Origin: Areca catechu
Taxonomy: Eukaryota > Streptophyta > Magnoliopsida > Arecales > Arecaceae
Reading direction: 5' to 3'
Length of the DNA: 64,000 bases
Assembly (NCBI GenBank): GCA_021397845.1
Contig: JAHSVC010000034.1
Span: 3,162,001-3,226,000, forward strand
Shown here: positions 36,575 to 47,613 of the stretch, in pieces
Layout: each line of letters starts with the position of its first letter
Numbering within the stretch: position 1 is the first letter of the stretch
Position numbers and translations under genes: made by a program
Notes under the pieces: model-generated
Told to the model about the DNA's origin: nothing
Database searches by the model: none
The model's input: the letters and a program-made list of their open reading frames with translations, nothing else

Positions 36575-38060
36575 CGACGATGATGGGACTTTAGCATTGG
36601 GAGGGGGACCACCTTAGGGACCTGCACAGCCCCTCCCCAGTGGTGGCCCTCCTGCCGGGCCCACGGGCCGGGAGCTGGGTCGCGCTCTCCAGCTGAGGTC
36701 GAGGTTACTGGGCCTCTCTCTTCTGGCCCAGCAGGAAGCTCAGTGGTGGGTCTCCGCTCCGGCTCCTCATGAGACCTCTTTTGGGATCATCCTGGACCAC
36801 GAAGATGCGGGCCTCTTTTGGGACATCTCCTGGATTTGGTCCGTGGAGAACCTTATGCTTGCAAAAAGAAGAAAAACTCTAGTTAGACATAAAATAGAGA
36901 GAAATTTTCATCGAGAAGAAGCCCAAGTTCAAGGTCTAATCCAAGGATTATATTGGGCTGATCCAACCTTGAACAGGTTATGTTCAGTCAGTAGGTCCTG
37001 AAGCGGAGGAACCTTAGAGGTGACGAGCTGGTCGTACACCTCCCTATCAGCAGGGTCCACCAAGGCATTCCAGTTGGGTGTGCGATCTGGGTCACTCCAA
37101 ACCCAGTCAACTCCCTCAATTGAGGCAAAAAGAAACCTATTCTTCCATCCCTTGATGGAAGTAGGCAAGTCAAATTTAATGGCCCCCAGGCGGGGGGGCA
37201 CGAACTATCACCCATTATCAACCGGGTGGCGTTTCATGATAAAAAGGACCTTGAACAAGAAAAAGCGGCAACAATCCTGTGGATGTGACAAAGGATGATG
37301 AAGCAAGAGATGGTCCTAATGGCATTCGGGGCAAGCTGGGCCGGGACTATATGTAATTATTAAGGATGGAGAGGAAAAAGGATGCAGTGGAAGGCAAATG
37401 CTCCTGAGGAAGAAGTTCTATATAGGGCGATCCGACCTGGGCCACGGAAGTGACCCACTCCTTTGGCCCCGGAGTCGAGAGCGGATGGAGTCCAGAATCC
37501 TGTAAGTGCTCCGAAGATGAAGGATATCCTCCTAAGTCATCGTCGAAGCAATGCCAGAAGGAACGGCCAAATCAGGATTAGAAGAAGAAGGGGGAGGAGG
37601 AGGAATAGTAAGGGGTCCTATAACAATCTCCTTTCACCACGGGCCCCTAGGATCCTAAGAGGGACATCCTCCTCCTGCTATCCGAGGAAGGAGGCCTCGA
37701 TCGAGATGGCCCTACCTTGCCAGAATAATTTGAGCGATGGTGCCTCCTGTCGAAAGGACTCATCTTGGAGGAAAGAAGGAGATAGAGAAGAAGAAAACAT
37801 AGAATCCTAACTGATCCCCTTCAGCATAGGTCGAAAGAGAAGAAGGAAGAAGGAAGAGGAAGGACTGACCTGAGTGCCTCGGGTAGGGAGTCAGAACTAG
37901 ATGAAAAAGCTCTAACTCTCCCCATGCTCCCTTGCTCAAAGGTTCTTAAGAGATGGCTAAGGCAAGATGGCCACTTTTCAAAGGACTGACAGTGCGCCGT
38001 CGCATCATACCGGTCGAAAAGTGCATCCTTTTGCCTCTCCAACCATTGAATGCTCGCCAC
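36575..38060 (-). pseudogene. Antisense gene of the Tat element, N-terminal part (PF04195-like)
   Basis: On the minus strand, fragments across several frames give a protein of the plant 'putative gypsy type transposon' family (Transposase_28, PF04195, from memory). The visible parts are a hydrophobic helix-rich stretch with LAPNAIRTISCFIILCHIH (about 37340-37270), then PPRLGAIKFDLPTSIKGW and KNRFLFASIEGVDWVWSD (37200-37080). After LLTEHNLFK (about 36965) a GT donor and a later TTTTTGCAAG acceptor (about 36855) suggest another intron. The next part is RIFVVQDDPKRGLMRS and a Pro-rich linker that continues at 27403. The upstream piece 38060-37821 could be its start. Frame breaks occur near 37820, 37460 and 37260. 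The role is unknown. It is transcribed, if at all, opposite to gag-pol. Confidence 0.65.
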
Positions 38061-38385
38061 GTGTCAGAATTCATGAGAGTGGTGCTTCGGTATGTACGAA
38101 ACTGCTTCAAGCCGAGCGTAGCCTACTGGATGCTCGCCATGCATCAAGATCTGTTAGGAACGATGCTTCGACATGCCAAAAACTGCTTCAGGCTGGGCAC
38201 AATCATCATGCTTCCCCTTGTGCCAGCTGACGTGGTGCCTCTCCATTGATGCTAAGGCACGATCTGCGAGTCATCAGTGGTCGAGGCATAAATGGCGTAG
38301 ACTAAATATTCTTCTATGTCAGCATCACCATAACTCCCTTCACTCCAAGCATCGCATTGTGCTCTAGAATCGAGAGTGGGGGGCA

Positions 38386-40028
38386 TCGAATATGGCTTGG
38401 CCACTAACGTGAAGCCTGCTTTGAACCCAGCTGGCAATCAGTTGACGAAAGATGCCACCTAGATGCTATCGCTAGATAATACCAAGGTCGAACTCCCTAC
38501 CAAGGTCGAGCTCCCTATCGAGGTCGAGCTCCCATCCGAGGTTGAGCTCCTATCCGAGGTAGAGCTCCCTGCCGAGGTCAAGCTCCTATCTGAGGTCAGG
38601 CTCCATCCGAGGTCGAGCTCCCGTTCGAGGTTGATGTGGAACCTGCTTTGAACCCAGCTGGCAATCGAACTGGCAAAAGATGCCACCTAGATGCTATCGC
38701 TAGATAAATGCCAAGGTTGAACTCCCTACCAAGGTCGAGCTCCCTATCGAGATCGAGCTCCCGTCCGAGGTTAAGCTCCTATTTGAGGTAGAGCTCCTAT
38801 CCGAGGTCAGGCTCCTATTCGAGGTCGAGCTCCCGTTCGAGGTGGAGCTCCTTACCAAGGTCGAGCTCCCATCCAAGGTTGAGCCCTAGGTCAAAAGTCA
38901 AACCTCCCATCTAAAGTCAAAGTAGGAGGATCCAGTCTCCCCCTCGAATGACCTGGAAGTAGCCAGGATAGTGATTCCAGCAGGTGGTGTCACCATCCCC
39001 GCCGGAACCCCCATGTTCTCAGAGAAACTGCCATCTATGTGGAGTGGCGCTCCGCCATGGCACGCCACCTGCCACCTCTGTAGAGTGGCACTCCACCAGG
39101 GCAAGCTGCCTGCCACCTCTATGGAGTGAAGCTCCACTAGGGCATGCCGCCTGCATCCCTGTAGAGAAGCATCCCGTTGGAGCACCAGGCTTCTCAGCTT
39201 ATTGTCAGCACCTTCTGTGGAAAGGCAGTCTACCGAGGCATCATGCCCTTCAACCCACCGCCTGTACCACCCGAAAGAGGAAAGTTTTACTAGGAGTCTC
39301 AGATTCTATAGCATCTCCCGCTAAGCTAGTGCTCTGCCATGTCCCCAGACATGGTGGCACGACACCATAAGAAGTAGTGTCCTGTCAAGGTGTCAGGCCT
39401 CGTGGCACGCCACTTGCACTCACCATGGAAGGGACACGTACTTCAAAGTACTCCGCCTGCACCCATGGCAGAACCTCCCTACGAGGGCAACGGACCCTGT
39501 CTCCCTCCTCTCAAGAGCAAGGGAGACAGGTCTATACTCCGCCACCCTGAGGCACTCCCAAGAGCATTAGACCAGGTCTCTACTCCCCTGACAGATGAAA
39601 TACGCTTCTATAAGAAGCTCAAAGGAGCCTCCAGCAAAGGTAAGTGAAAACAAGCATAGACCAGTGCAAGCAAGAACAAGTAAGAGAAGCACGAGCAAAC
39701 AAAGGGAAGTCTAGGAGACGGTAGGAGGAACATCTGAAGACTCCCCGAGGGCTCCCACTATTCCCGCTCTCTCTATTCTAGCTCCCACTACTCTAACTTC
39801 TAGTTTATCTCTTCAAGAATCCTCTGAATGTGGAGACCACTCTGAGCTTTGCTAAGGAGGATATGTCTTCTGATCGTCCACTGATTTGATCGTCGGAGCC
39901 CCTGTCGGGATCCCCTACCCGGGTCTCCTCTCTTTGCAGGACCGATCGTGCTTGGAGATCGCCAGGCGGGAAGTCCACTCATCGGTGCCATGTAGGAGCT
40001 GTAGGCTATGGCGATCTAGGTGGCAATA
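38386..40028 (+). repeat. 3' LTR of the first Tat element
   Basis: It starts after a G-rich tract (GAGAGTGGGGGG, 38371-38382) and ends GGTGGCAATA just before the CCATA duplication. Compared with the 5' LTR it has a large internal expansion at 38410-38880, and it keeps the 3' end that the 5' LTR lacks. Confidence 0.8.
38410..38880. repeat. Duplicated block with 18-bp GAGGTCGAGCTCCC units
   Basis: Two successive copies (38410-38637 and 38641-38880) each begin CCTGCTTTGAACCCAGCTGG and continue with a run of about ten 18-bp units of the form GAGGTCGAGCTCCCATCC. The 5' LTR of the same element has one short version only. Confidence 0.85.
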
Positions 40029-40033
40029 CCATA
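40029..40033. repeat. Target site duplication CCATA, right copy
   Basis: Identical to 18367-18371. Confidence 0.8.
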
Positions 40034-41086
40034 TAATTTCCAAAAAAAAGACTCTGGTGCAGTGGTGAGATTATTCCATTATAACTTGAACATTAAAAAT
40101 TTGGAATACGGAAACAACCTTCTCATATTTAGAAATAAAATCATATATCTTTGATCCTCTTCAGACCCTACAGTAGTTCAAGTCCAAGCATCATAGACTG
40201 GGATGCCCTTAATTGTACCGGATCTAATCATAGACCAGTGGACTGTCTTGATAAGATCTAGCTCATGTCCTAGCCTGAAGCCTCGCTAGCACATAAAATG
40301 AAAATAAAAAAACTTTCATCTTTTTTTTTTGGATGGAAAAAAGGGTTGTGGGGATAAATCCTGATGTAGCTATCTCTGCAAACTCCCGTCTCATCAAGTA
40401 ATATTCGATTCAAGACGTTTAGATTCGTGTAATCTTTTTTCATCTAAAGATGAGTACGTCAATCTCATACCACTAGACGTCGACCAATAGAACGGAGACA
40501 AAAAAAGAGATCCTGATTTCTCGCTCATATCAACGATCATATTTCTAAAAATATTTTAAATTTAATCGAGTCACCTATAAAATTATATTTCGAATCTATA
40601 ATCAATTAATAATAAGATAAAGAGTCCTACTAACTGGACTGCACTTAACGGTAAAAACTTTGATACAGGAGGAGGACGAGAAGGCCTTTCCGTCTTTTGA
40701 CCCTTTCATGTTATTTTAAGTCCACCATCCTCGGCCATTTCGCCGTATTCATCGTCCACCATCTCAAAGAAAGATTAAAGAACTTTCATTTTTATATTTA
40801 AAAAAGAGAAACAAAAAAAAAGAAAAAGAAAAAGAAGGAAGAAGAAGAACTTTCATCATTGGCCTTTCCGTGTTATTTCAAGTCAACCATCTCCGACCAT
40901 TTCACCATATTTGTTGTCTACCATCACAGATGCTTCCGGGAAATAGTGGCTTGTTGTCTACCATCACAGAGGCTTCGGGAAATAGAGGCAAAGCTCCTTG
41001 CGTAGTCTCCCAATCTCGTGGTGGAATGATCCAGCCGAGAGAGAAGACGGCTCTACTAGCGAACTTAACAGGGGACCTGGCGGCCA
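40034..41086. other. Non-coding flank with small direct repeats
   Basis: Mostly A+T-rich without genes. Two pieces are repeated: CTTTCCGT...GTTATTT...AAGTC(C/A)ACCATC at about 40687-40795 and 40863-40935, and a 40-bp tandem pair at 40912-40951 and 40952-40990 (TTGTTGTCTACCATCACAGA). Confidence 0.6.
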
Positions 41087-42105
41087 ATGCGTCTCCAAGT
41101 CATGGCTCGCCCTCACCTCCGACCTCCCATCAGAACGAGCTCCCACGCACCGTGTCCGGCCTCTGCTACGACCTCGGACTCGGGTTTCCGTTCCGTTGAA
41201 GTTTGGCTCAAACTGGTCGACCAAGATATGCATCAAACTATCAACTGCACGTACGTACGGTCGATCCAACGCTCAGCTTCTTGCAGCCGCCTGAAAATAT
41301 TTGATCGTGGACCGTTGCAATGGTTTTGCTTCTCCGTGGCGCTTGTCATCCACGTTCACTTCTCTGCACATTCTATGTCTGCAATCCTGCCACCAAGAAA
41401 CGGGCTGCCCTCCCTGGACGTTTTGGAAGACTAGTGCTCGCTTTCGATCCCCGACACTCGCCTCACACTACCATGTCCTTCACTTCGACGAAAGCCATGG
41501 ATTGACCGAGCTTGAAATTTATTCATCCAAGACACGGGTGTGGGGCAAGTGCCAGCCACTGTGGAACGATTACTCCGATCGAGTTCTCTGCTTGCCGGGG
41601 GTTTACCATGAAGGAACTGTTCACGGATTAGCTTCTACTCACAACCTCGTGGTAGTCGATGTTGAGAGAGAGATACTTGGGAGAATCGAGCTACCAAATT
41701 CCTCGGATAAGGGACGTGATAGCACCGATACGGGGATGGCAAAATATTTAGCAGCCCTTCACAAAACAATGCATCGAGCTCTGTGGAGGTCACCTGAATT
41801 ATGCCCATACTTTGGGTTCATTTAAGGATTTAGATGAAACCAATGGAGTTTGAAGCATCGTGTTGATCCATCAAAAACCATAGTTGTAGATGAGTCAAGG
41901 CGAGATGGCTCCGCATCGGCCATCCCCGTTATCCATTGCCCACTTCGGTATCTTGGCAATGCATCCGGATGGAAATGTTGTCCATCTACAACATCTTCAT
42001 AAGCTCTTTGCCTACCACTTGAACCATGCTCGCTTGGAAGCCATGTCGGTGATGGTAGATATCATGCATCTCTGTTCACTAGGATTTGCAATCGGGGTTG
42101 ATTAA
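41087..42105 (+). pseudogene. F-box-associated domain protein remnant
   Basis: Segments in three frames match the beta-propeller-like C-terminal region of plant F-box-associated proteins. In order they are FYVCNPATKKRAALPG and LAFDPRHSPH (about 41365-41470), LHFDESHGLTELEIYSSKTR and VWGKC (about 41478-41550), GTVHGLASTHNLVVVDVERE (about 41616-41673), WSLKHRVDPSK (about 41849) and ILAMHPDGNVVHL then LFAYHLNHARLE (about 41950-42045). The stop at 42105 is in a natural position. An N-terminal F-box was not found. These proteins normally select targets for SCF ubiquitin ligases. Frame changes near 41345, 41470, 41720 and 41880 break the reading frame; it may be a pseudogene or carry sequence errors. 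Confidence 0.65.
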
Positions 42106-42109
42106 TGTA

Positions 42110-43262
42110 TTGTATATTAATGCTAGAACCTTTTTTTTTTTTTTTTTCCCTTCTCCCAGTTGTTTGCAGTGTGAAAAAATCTGGTTTGTATGATTTGAAC
42201 TTATTTGGCTCTCTTGTTTTGAGAGTTGTGAGTTCTGAAACACATAGCGGCCCTTCCTGTATTATTATTATTATTATTCATGTTTGCTAAGCTTTTGCGA
42301 TAAGATAGGCTTTCATATTATTTCATGCTCAATTATATTATTAGGGTTCGTCATACTTCTATATATTAGTTTTTTACATTATCATTTTTTGCCCTACTCA
42401 TTTAATCATATCAGCCTTTGCTTTTGATTTAGAAGGCTAGAATTTCTTTACTCTTTCACTGAATATTTTTGCAATTAAATAAGGAAAGATAAATTAATTA
42501 GGGGATATTTAGAATCCTACAAGTGGAGCCACCTACATGTAGCTCAAGTTGCAAATACGGTTCAATTTGTTCGGATGTCTGTACCCAAATTGCATGGTTA
42601 GTTGAGTTACTCTACAACTATGAGATGTTTCATGGTAGACAGACTTGCAGTGAAAATAGCTATGGAAATGTATCGTATCTTAATACAACTACTTACCTTT
42701 TTTTTTTTTTTCAATCATCTGCCGTGTGAAAATTCTTGTTTCTATGGTTTGAACTTATTTGGCTTTCTTGTTTTAACTGTAAACATATTCTAGAATTATG
42801 AATTCTGAAACATATAGTTGCAACTTCATTTTTTAAGCCAGCATGCTTGTATTATTATTATCCTTCATATTTGCTAAGCATTTGCTGTAGGATAGGCTTT
42901 CCATATTATTTCATGGTTCATTATATTATTAGGTTGGTCATATTTCTATATATTAAACTTTTACATTATCATGCTTTGCTCCACTCATTTAATCATTCAA
43001 GCTTTTGCTTTTGATTTAAAAGGTTAGATTTCTTTACCACTTCACTGAATATGTTGATGGTTAGAGAGGAAAGAGAGGATAATTAGGAGTTGTTTAAAAT
43101 TCTACCAGTGGAGCCACATGTAGCTTAAGTTGCAAATACATTTCACTCCACTTATTTAAATGTCTATAACCAAAATTGCATGGTAAGTTGAGTTTCTTGT
43201 GCTACAACTCTGAGATATTTTTTGTTAGGTTGACTTGCAGTCAAAATAGCTATGGAATAAAT
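42110..43262. repeat. Tandem duplication of a block of about 570 bp
   Basis: The first copy (about 42110-42675) and the second (about 42676-43262) share, in order, a T-run, GTGTGAAAA, TTGAACTTATTTGGCT, TTCTGAAACA(C/T)ATA, TTTGCTAAGC, ATATTATTTCATG, TTCACTGAATAT, GTGGAGCCAC, GCAAATAC and GACTTGCAGT. They are clearly diverged. The duplication starts just after the F-box-associated stop codon, so it may be duplicated 3' UTR or downstream DNA. Confidence 0.85.
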
Positions 43263-43985
43263 TGGAGACACTTGATTTGGTATCATATTTTTTTAAAAAA
43301 AAATTCTCCTTCCTTACTCTCTTCTCCCTTTCCAAACTTTTGAGATGCCCTTTGCATTGCCCATCCCTAGACTTTGCCACCTTGCTACCTTCAAGAGACC
43401 ATAACTACCTCATCCTCAAACTTCATTACAACATGCCTCTCCTACTCTTCTTCTTCCTTCCTTGCCCTACTCTCAAATCCCTCCTTACGATTGCCCTCAA
43501 TGTTGTATCTAGCCCCTGTCACCTTCAAGAGGTCCATAACCACCTCCTTGGCCTCAAACTTCATCATCATGTTTCCTCCTCCTCCACTACCACCCACTCT
43601 CTTTGACCCTCTCTTTCACCTTCTTTGTCCTCCTCAGGCCTGTATTGCCTCCCACTCCCTATCTATTGGTGCTCAAATGCATATCCAAGCCCTTGCCACT
43701 TGCAACTTCAATGTGACTTCATACAGAATACCATTATCTTCATATGCATCAAGTTATCCAACCTCACATCTGCTTGCAAGCTATTCTTTAATCAAAGCTG
43801 CCTTTTGAATTATTAATATGTTTATTGTTTATATCCAGCTTCGTATCATTATAAAGCCAAAAACCTGTATCGGAGTTGGTCCTTTATGTAGTGCACAGCA
43901 GGTGGTGCATTCTTCTGTCAAATCTTAATGTTCTTTGCTCTAATGCTTTACAAGAAAACCTCATTTACTTTTGTGCTGTGTTTAG
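43263..43985. other. C/T-rich stretch without a recognised gene
   Basis: Pyrimidine-rich. It holds an imperfect repeat pair about 135 bp apart (CTTCAAGAG...CCATAAC...CTCAAACTTCAT at about 43390 and 43525). Short open frames here look compositional. Confidence 0.5.
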
Positions 43986-45153
43986 ATCTGTTACCATGTT
44001 CTTGGTCTTGTTCATGGAATCTGGACTCCTATACCTCAAGCTGTGAGTTATCTATATATGCATCTTCTATCAATTTTCGTTTGCCATTTCTGGTTTAATA
44101 AATTCTGGTTCTTACCTAACAGATGAAAGATTACATTGCCAGTGTTTGATAAATTCTGGTTCTTACCTAACATATGAAAGATTACATTGCAACTCCAAAA
44201 CCTAATGGCTATCAAAGTCTTCATACCACTGTGATACCATTTCTGTATGAAATGAAATCATGTTCCATTTGGAAGTTCAGGTGATCTCTATGATACACCA
44301 TAGTATTCTGTCCTGGAAGTTTGATTTATTCAGTAATGCCATCACAGTAGTATTCTGCTGTTGATATTCCTTCGTTTATTCTCAAAGAATATATAGTTGC
44401 CATTCTTTGTTTCAATAACTTGAAATGTGGCAGATAAGAACAGAAGATATGGACTTGATAGCTGAAAGAGGTATTGCTGCTCACTACAGTGGGAGAGGTG
44501 TAGTTTCTGGTAAGGTGGGACATGGAATGCACAGCAGCAGGAATTCAAAAGGAAGTCATCGTGCTTGAACAGTACAGATATTGCTCTAAGGGTATTCATG
44601 CTCTTCTAATCATATGTCAATCTTTTGTAGTTGGTAAGCTTATTTATGGGAGTCTGATAATCTTTTGAAAATACGGACTGCACACATTCCAATTATTGGT
44701 AGTGTTTTTATAGATTGGCTGGCTCAACGCAATAAAAAGAATGGCAAGAAGAGTTTGTCGGTAACACGAGTTCTAGGGAGTTTGTGGATACCATCATGCG
44801 AGACCTATTAGGGAGCCGTATTTTCGTATCTACACCCAAGGAGAGGTAAGTACCTTTAAGGAATAATATATTAATTCACAATGCTTATCATTTTTTGTAA
44901 TATTATTCTCTTATTTCTTGCTGATAAAAGACCTACCAAAGGAGCTACTGTCATTGATTATGCTTATATGATTCACGCTGAAATTGGCAACAAAATGGTG
45001 GCTGCAAAGGTTCATTTCTAGATTGGTGGTCGAATATGAGCTAATACAATCAGATTTTTTTCTAATCCTTTTCCTTTGCAGGTCAATGGTAATCTTGTTT
45101 CACCCATGCACGTACTTGCTAATGCTGAAGTTGTAGAGATAATCACATACAAT
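43986..45153 (+). pseudogene. RSH1: RSH1-like RelA/SpoT homologue, five- to six-exon fragment
   Basis: Exons with GT-AG borders encode the C-terminal half of the synthetase domain and the TGS domain of plant RSH1. They are 43986-44042 (VLGLVHGIWTPIPQA), 44174-44280 (MKDYIATPKPNGYQSLHTTV), 44434-44591 (MDLIAERGIAAHYSGRG), 44714-44845 (SREFVDTIMRDLLGSR), 44931-45009 (VIDYAYMIHAEIGNKMVAAK) and 45082-45153 (VNGNLVSPMHVLANAEVVE). RSH proteins make or degrade (p)ppGpp in plastids. Exons before and after are absent, so this is a fragment. Frame breaks occur near 44253, 44737, 44838 and 44943. The acceptor of exon 2 lies in a local tandem duplication. It could be a captured gene piece. Confidence 0.88.
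44096..44200. repeat. Tandem duplication of an intron-exon junction in RSH1
   Basis: The block TAAATTCTGGTTCTTACCTAAC followed by A(G/T)ATGAAAGATTACATTGC (shown in parts) occurs twice, about 51 bp apart. The first copy has an intact acceptor (AACAG|ATGAAAG) but then reads into a stop. The second copy leads into the real exon but has AACAT in place of the AG. Confidence 0.85.
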
Positions 45154-45879
45154 GTTAGTATTTTTTATTTTTTTCCCCTCTAACAGACGTTATTTTTTGT
45201 TCCTGAGTAGTTTGCTTCCAGTATCTGTCCGCATTCAACATTCTAATACAGCAACATCAAATCACAAGCCATTGTTTTTTTGTGGTTGATTTCTGGAGTA
45301 TTCTAAATATGCACTAGATGCCTTTGATAAATCAAAGTAGTGATCACTTGAGCTGATTTATATTTAGACATCCACGCGATAACATGGATAAATCAATCTT
45401 CCAATCTACTAGATAGAGATATTGGATATGCTTTTTTTAAATGATTAAAGGGAGACAGGGTTGATCCGTCGAGTGAAAATTAGAGGTATGACTTGTGCAG
45501 AGGAGAACAAGGTTTGTGATCGGGGAACTTAACATCTGGTCCTTAGTTTGATTGCTATTATGCACTTAGTCCTATCTAATACATGGTTAGCATTTTGTAT
45601 TTAGTCCCTGTTCCTAGTTAGGCCTCTTTTTCCGCATAGTTTGGCTTGATGTAAGCACAATATATGTGCTTCTGTACATACTTGTTCTCGGACCAGGGAT
45701 TAATGTAACATGGCCAATGAAATGAAGGGCTGGACATAAATATTCGATCAACAAGGATTGAAGCATAACAGCCTTTTTTTGGTTGAAGATGTATAAACAA
45801 CCTTGACGGTATCAATTGGTACAAAGATGCGGTCATATTATTTTTGGTATTTTATGGATCTAAATTTATAAAATTCAGG
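45154..45879. other. Non-coding stretch after the RSH1 fragment
   Basis: No further RSH1 exon and no other gene recognised. A+T-rich with short T-runs. Confidence 0.5.
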
Positions 45880-45899
45880 ATAATAATTCATTTTATATA

Positions 45900-46461
45900 A
45901 TTTTTTTTTAATTATTCAATTTTAGCAACCGACTTTATTTTTTTTTTAGAATTTTTTTTTTTAGCAACCAATTTTGCAACCGAATTTAATTTTTTTTTTC
46001 TGAATTTATTTTTTTTGCAACTATTTTTTTTATTTTTTCCAGATTTTTATTTTTTTGCAACCGATTTTAATTTTTTTCCCAGATTTTTTTATTTTTCAAA
46101 AATTAATTTTTTTGCAACCGATTTTTTTTTCCACAATTATTTTTTTGCAACCGTTTTGCAACCAATTTTATTTTATTTTTCAAAAATTAATTTTTTGCAA
46201 TCGATTTTTTTTTCAGAATTTTTTTTTTTGCAATCAATTTTGCAACCGATTTTTTTTAAAAAAAATTAAAAATATAAAAATCGGTTGCTAAATCAGTTGC
46301 TAAATTTTGTAACCAAAAAAAAACGATCACAAATTTTTGCAACCTATATTTTTGCAACCGACTAATTTCGGTTGTAAAATCGGTTGCAAATTAAATTTGC
46401 AACCGATTTTCAATTATTAGCAACCGAAAAATCGATTGCTAAAACTGGTTTTTCTTGTAGT
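45900..46461. mobile_element. CACTA-type (En/Spm) terminus with subterminal repeats
   Basis: The right edge ACTGGTTTTTCTTGTAGT is the reverse complement of the common plant CACTA start (CTACAAGAAAAACCAGT). Inside it are many direct and inverted copies of GCAACCGATTTT / AAAATCGGTTGC, first in one orientation (about 45925-46255) and then in both (46276-46440). This is the subterminal repeat layout of CACTA elements. The opposite end was not found. Phe-rich open frames in the T-runs are not genes. Confidence 0.7.
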
Positions 46462-47613
46462 TTAAGTTGTAATGCGACTTGAGTTGCAGTATAATTTCAA
46501 CTACAAAGCTAATGTTATAATACGACTTGAGTTGCATTAATTATAACTTCAACTATAAACTCCTAATAAGCCTTTAGAGTAGCAATTTTAGAATGGAAGA
46601 GGAAAGAGTCAAGCCCATACCATGTCCCTCTCCCTCTCCCTCTCACTTTCTTTAACCTCTTGGGATGGACCCCTATGCCCTCGCCTCTTAGAAGGCTACA
46701 CGCATCTTGTTAGTTATCAATATCAATATTAAAACTTGAGTCACTTTTCATATTTGAAATCCTCGCATAAACTTTATTATCCTTCTAAGACTCAATACTT
46801 TAGTCTAATTTGAATTAATCTTGTCAATTTAGTTAGACATCAAGATCAACTTTTCTCTTAGATGATTAACTTAAACTCTAGTAAATTAGATAACTCCAAG
46901 TCAATGCCCATATAAGTAAAATTAATCATATTATTTCTTATAAAACTACCTGTACCATGATACCTAACATTAATCGATACACTTACCTGAAATTTTGTCC
47001 CTTATATGTTAAACTTATACCAATATTCTACAACTAATTTATCTATTTAATTCAATAATAGGACCAAAATATCTTAAATATGCTCATAAGCATAAACTTG
47101 GACTTGAAATTCAACACTCCCCATGATCGATAAAATTAGGTGACCCTATCCAAACATAGTAATTTAAATAATCAAAGATACCATCAATAAAATATCCATG
47201 TTCTCATAATAAAATCTAATCCGCCAGCAAAACCAGATATTTTTTCATCTACCTCCAAATTTCATACATTATCCTCTTATAGGTTCGATGCTTGAAGAAT
47301 TTTCTTTTTCATAGATAGTTTTTTTTCTTAGATCATACTCTTTTCTTATTACTAATAAGCTCAAACCAAACAAAATCAGAATGTTATTATAATTTACACC
47401 CTTATCAAGTTTAGAATTTCTATTATCATTTGAACAAGTACACATGCTACAATATAACTTACTAGCCAACACCTCTTGCACCCAACTTAGATTAGCCTAT
47501 TAATCAAAATCAAAAATATAACCTATCTAACTCTCTTACACTCATTTGAGGTCAACCTTATCACTGAGATCAAAGATAATGATCATGCAAATTTTTTGCA
47601 TTCTGTTGCCTAG
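46462..47613. other. A+T-rich stretch without recognised genes
   Basis: It contains a short repeat pair, TAATGCGACTTGAGTTGCA at about 46471 and TAATACGACTTGAGTTGCA at about 46517, and a CCCTCT run. I see nothing else I can support. Confidence 0.5.

Larger units (their letters stand above)
18372..40028 (+). mobile_element. Ty3/gypsy Tat-lineage element, complete in outline, with a nested chromovirus
   Basis: It is bounded by CCATA duplications and by LTRs at 18372-19473 and 38386-40028. Inside are gag, protease, RT, RNase H, a second RNase H (LHVDGASN type, the mark of Tat elements) and integrase, then a 60-bp tandem array and an antisense gene, also known from Tat relatives such as Grande. 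A chromovirus occupies 27409-36569. Without it the element is about 12.5 kb. All coding parts are broken, and the 5' LTR end with the primer binding site is missing. Confidence 0.85.

Noticed and set aside
43986..45153. Bacterial relA/spoT gene acquired by transfer
   Set aside because: The exons are separated by GT-AG introns and the residues fit plant RSH1, so it is a host gene fragment.
46015..46291. Phe-rich open frames in two registers
   Set aside because: They are translations of T-runs and GCAACCGATTTT subterminal repeats of a CACTA terminus.
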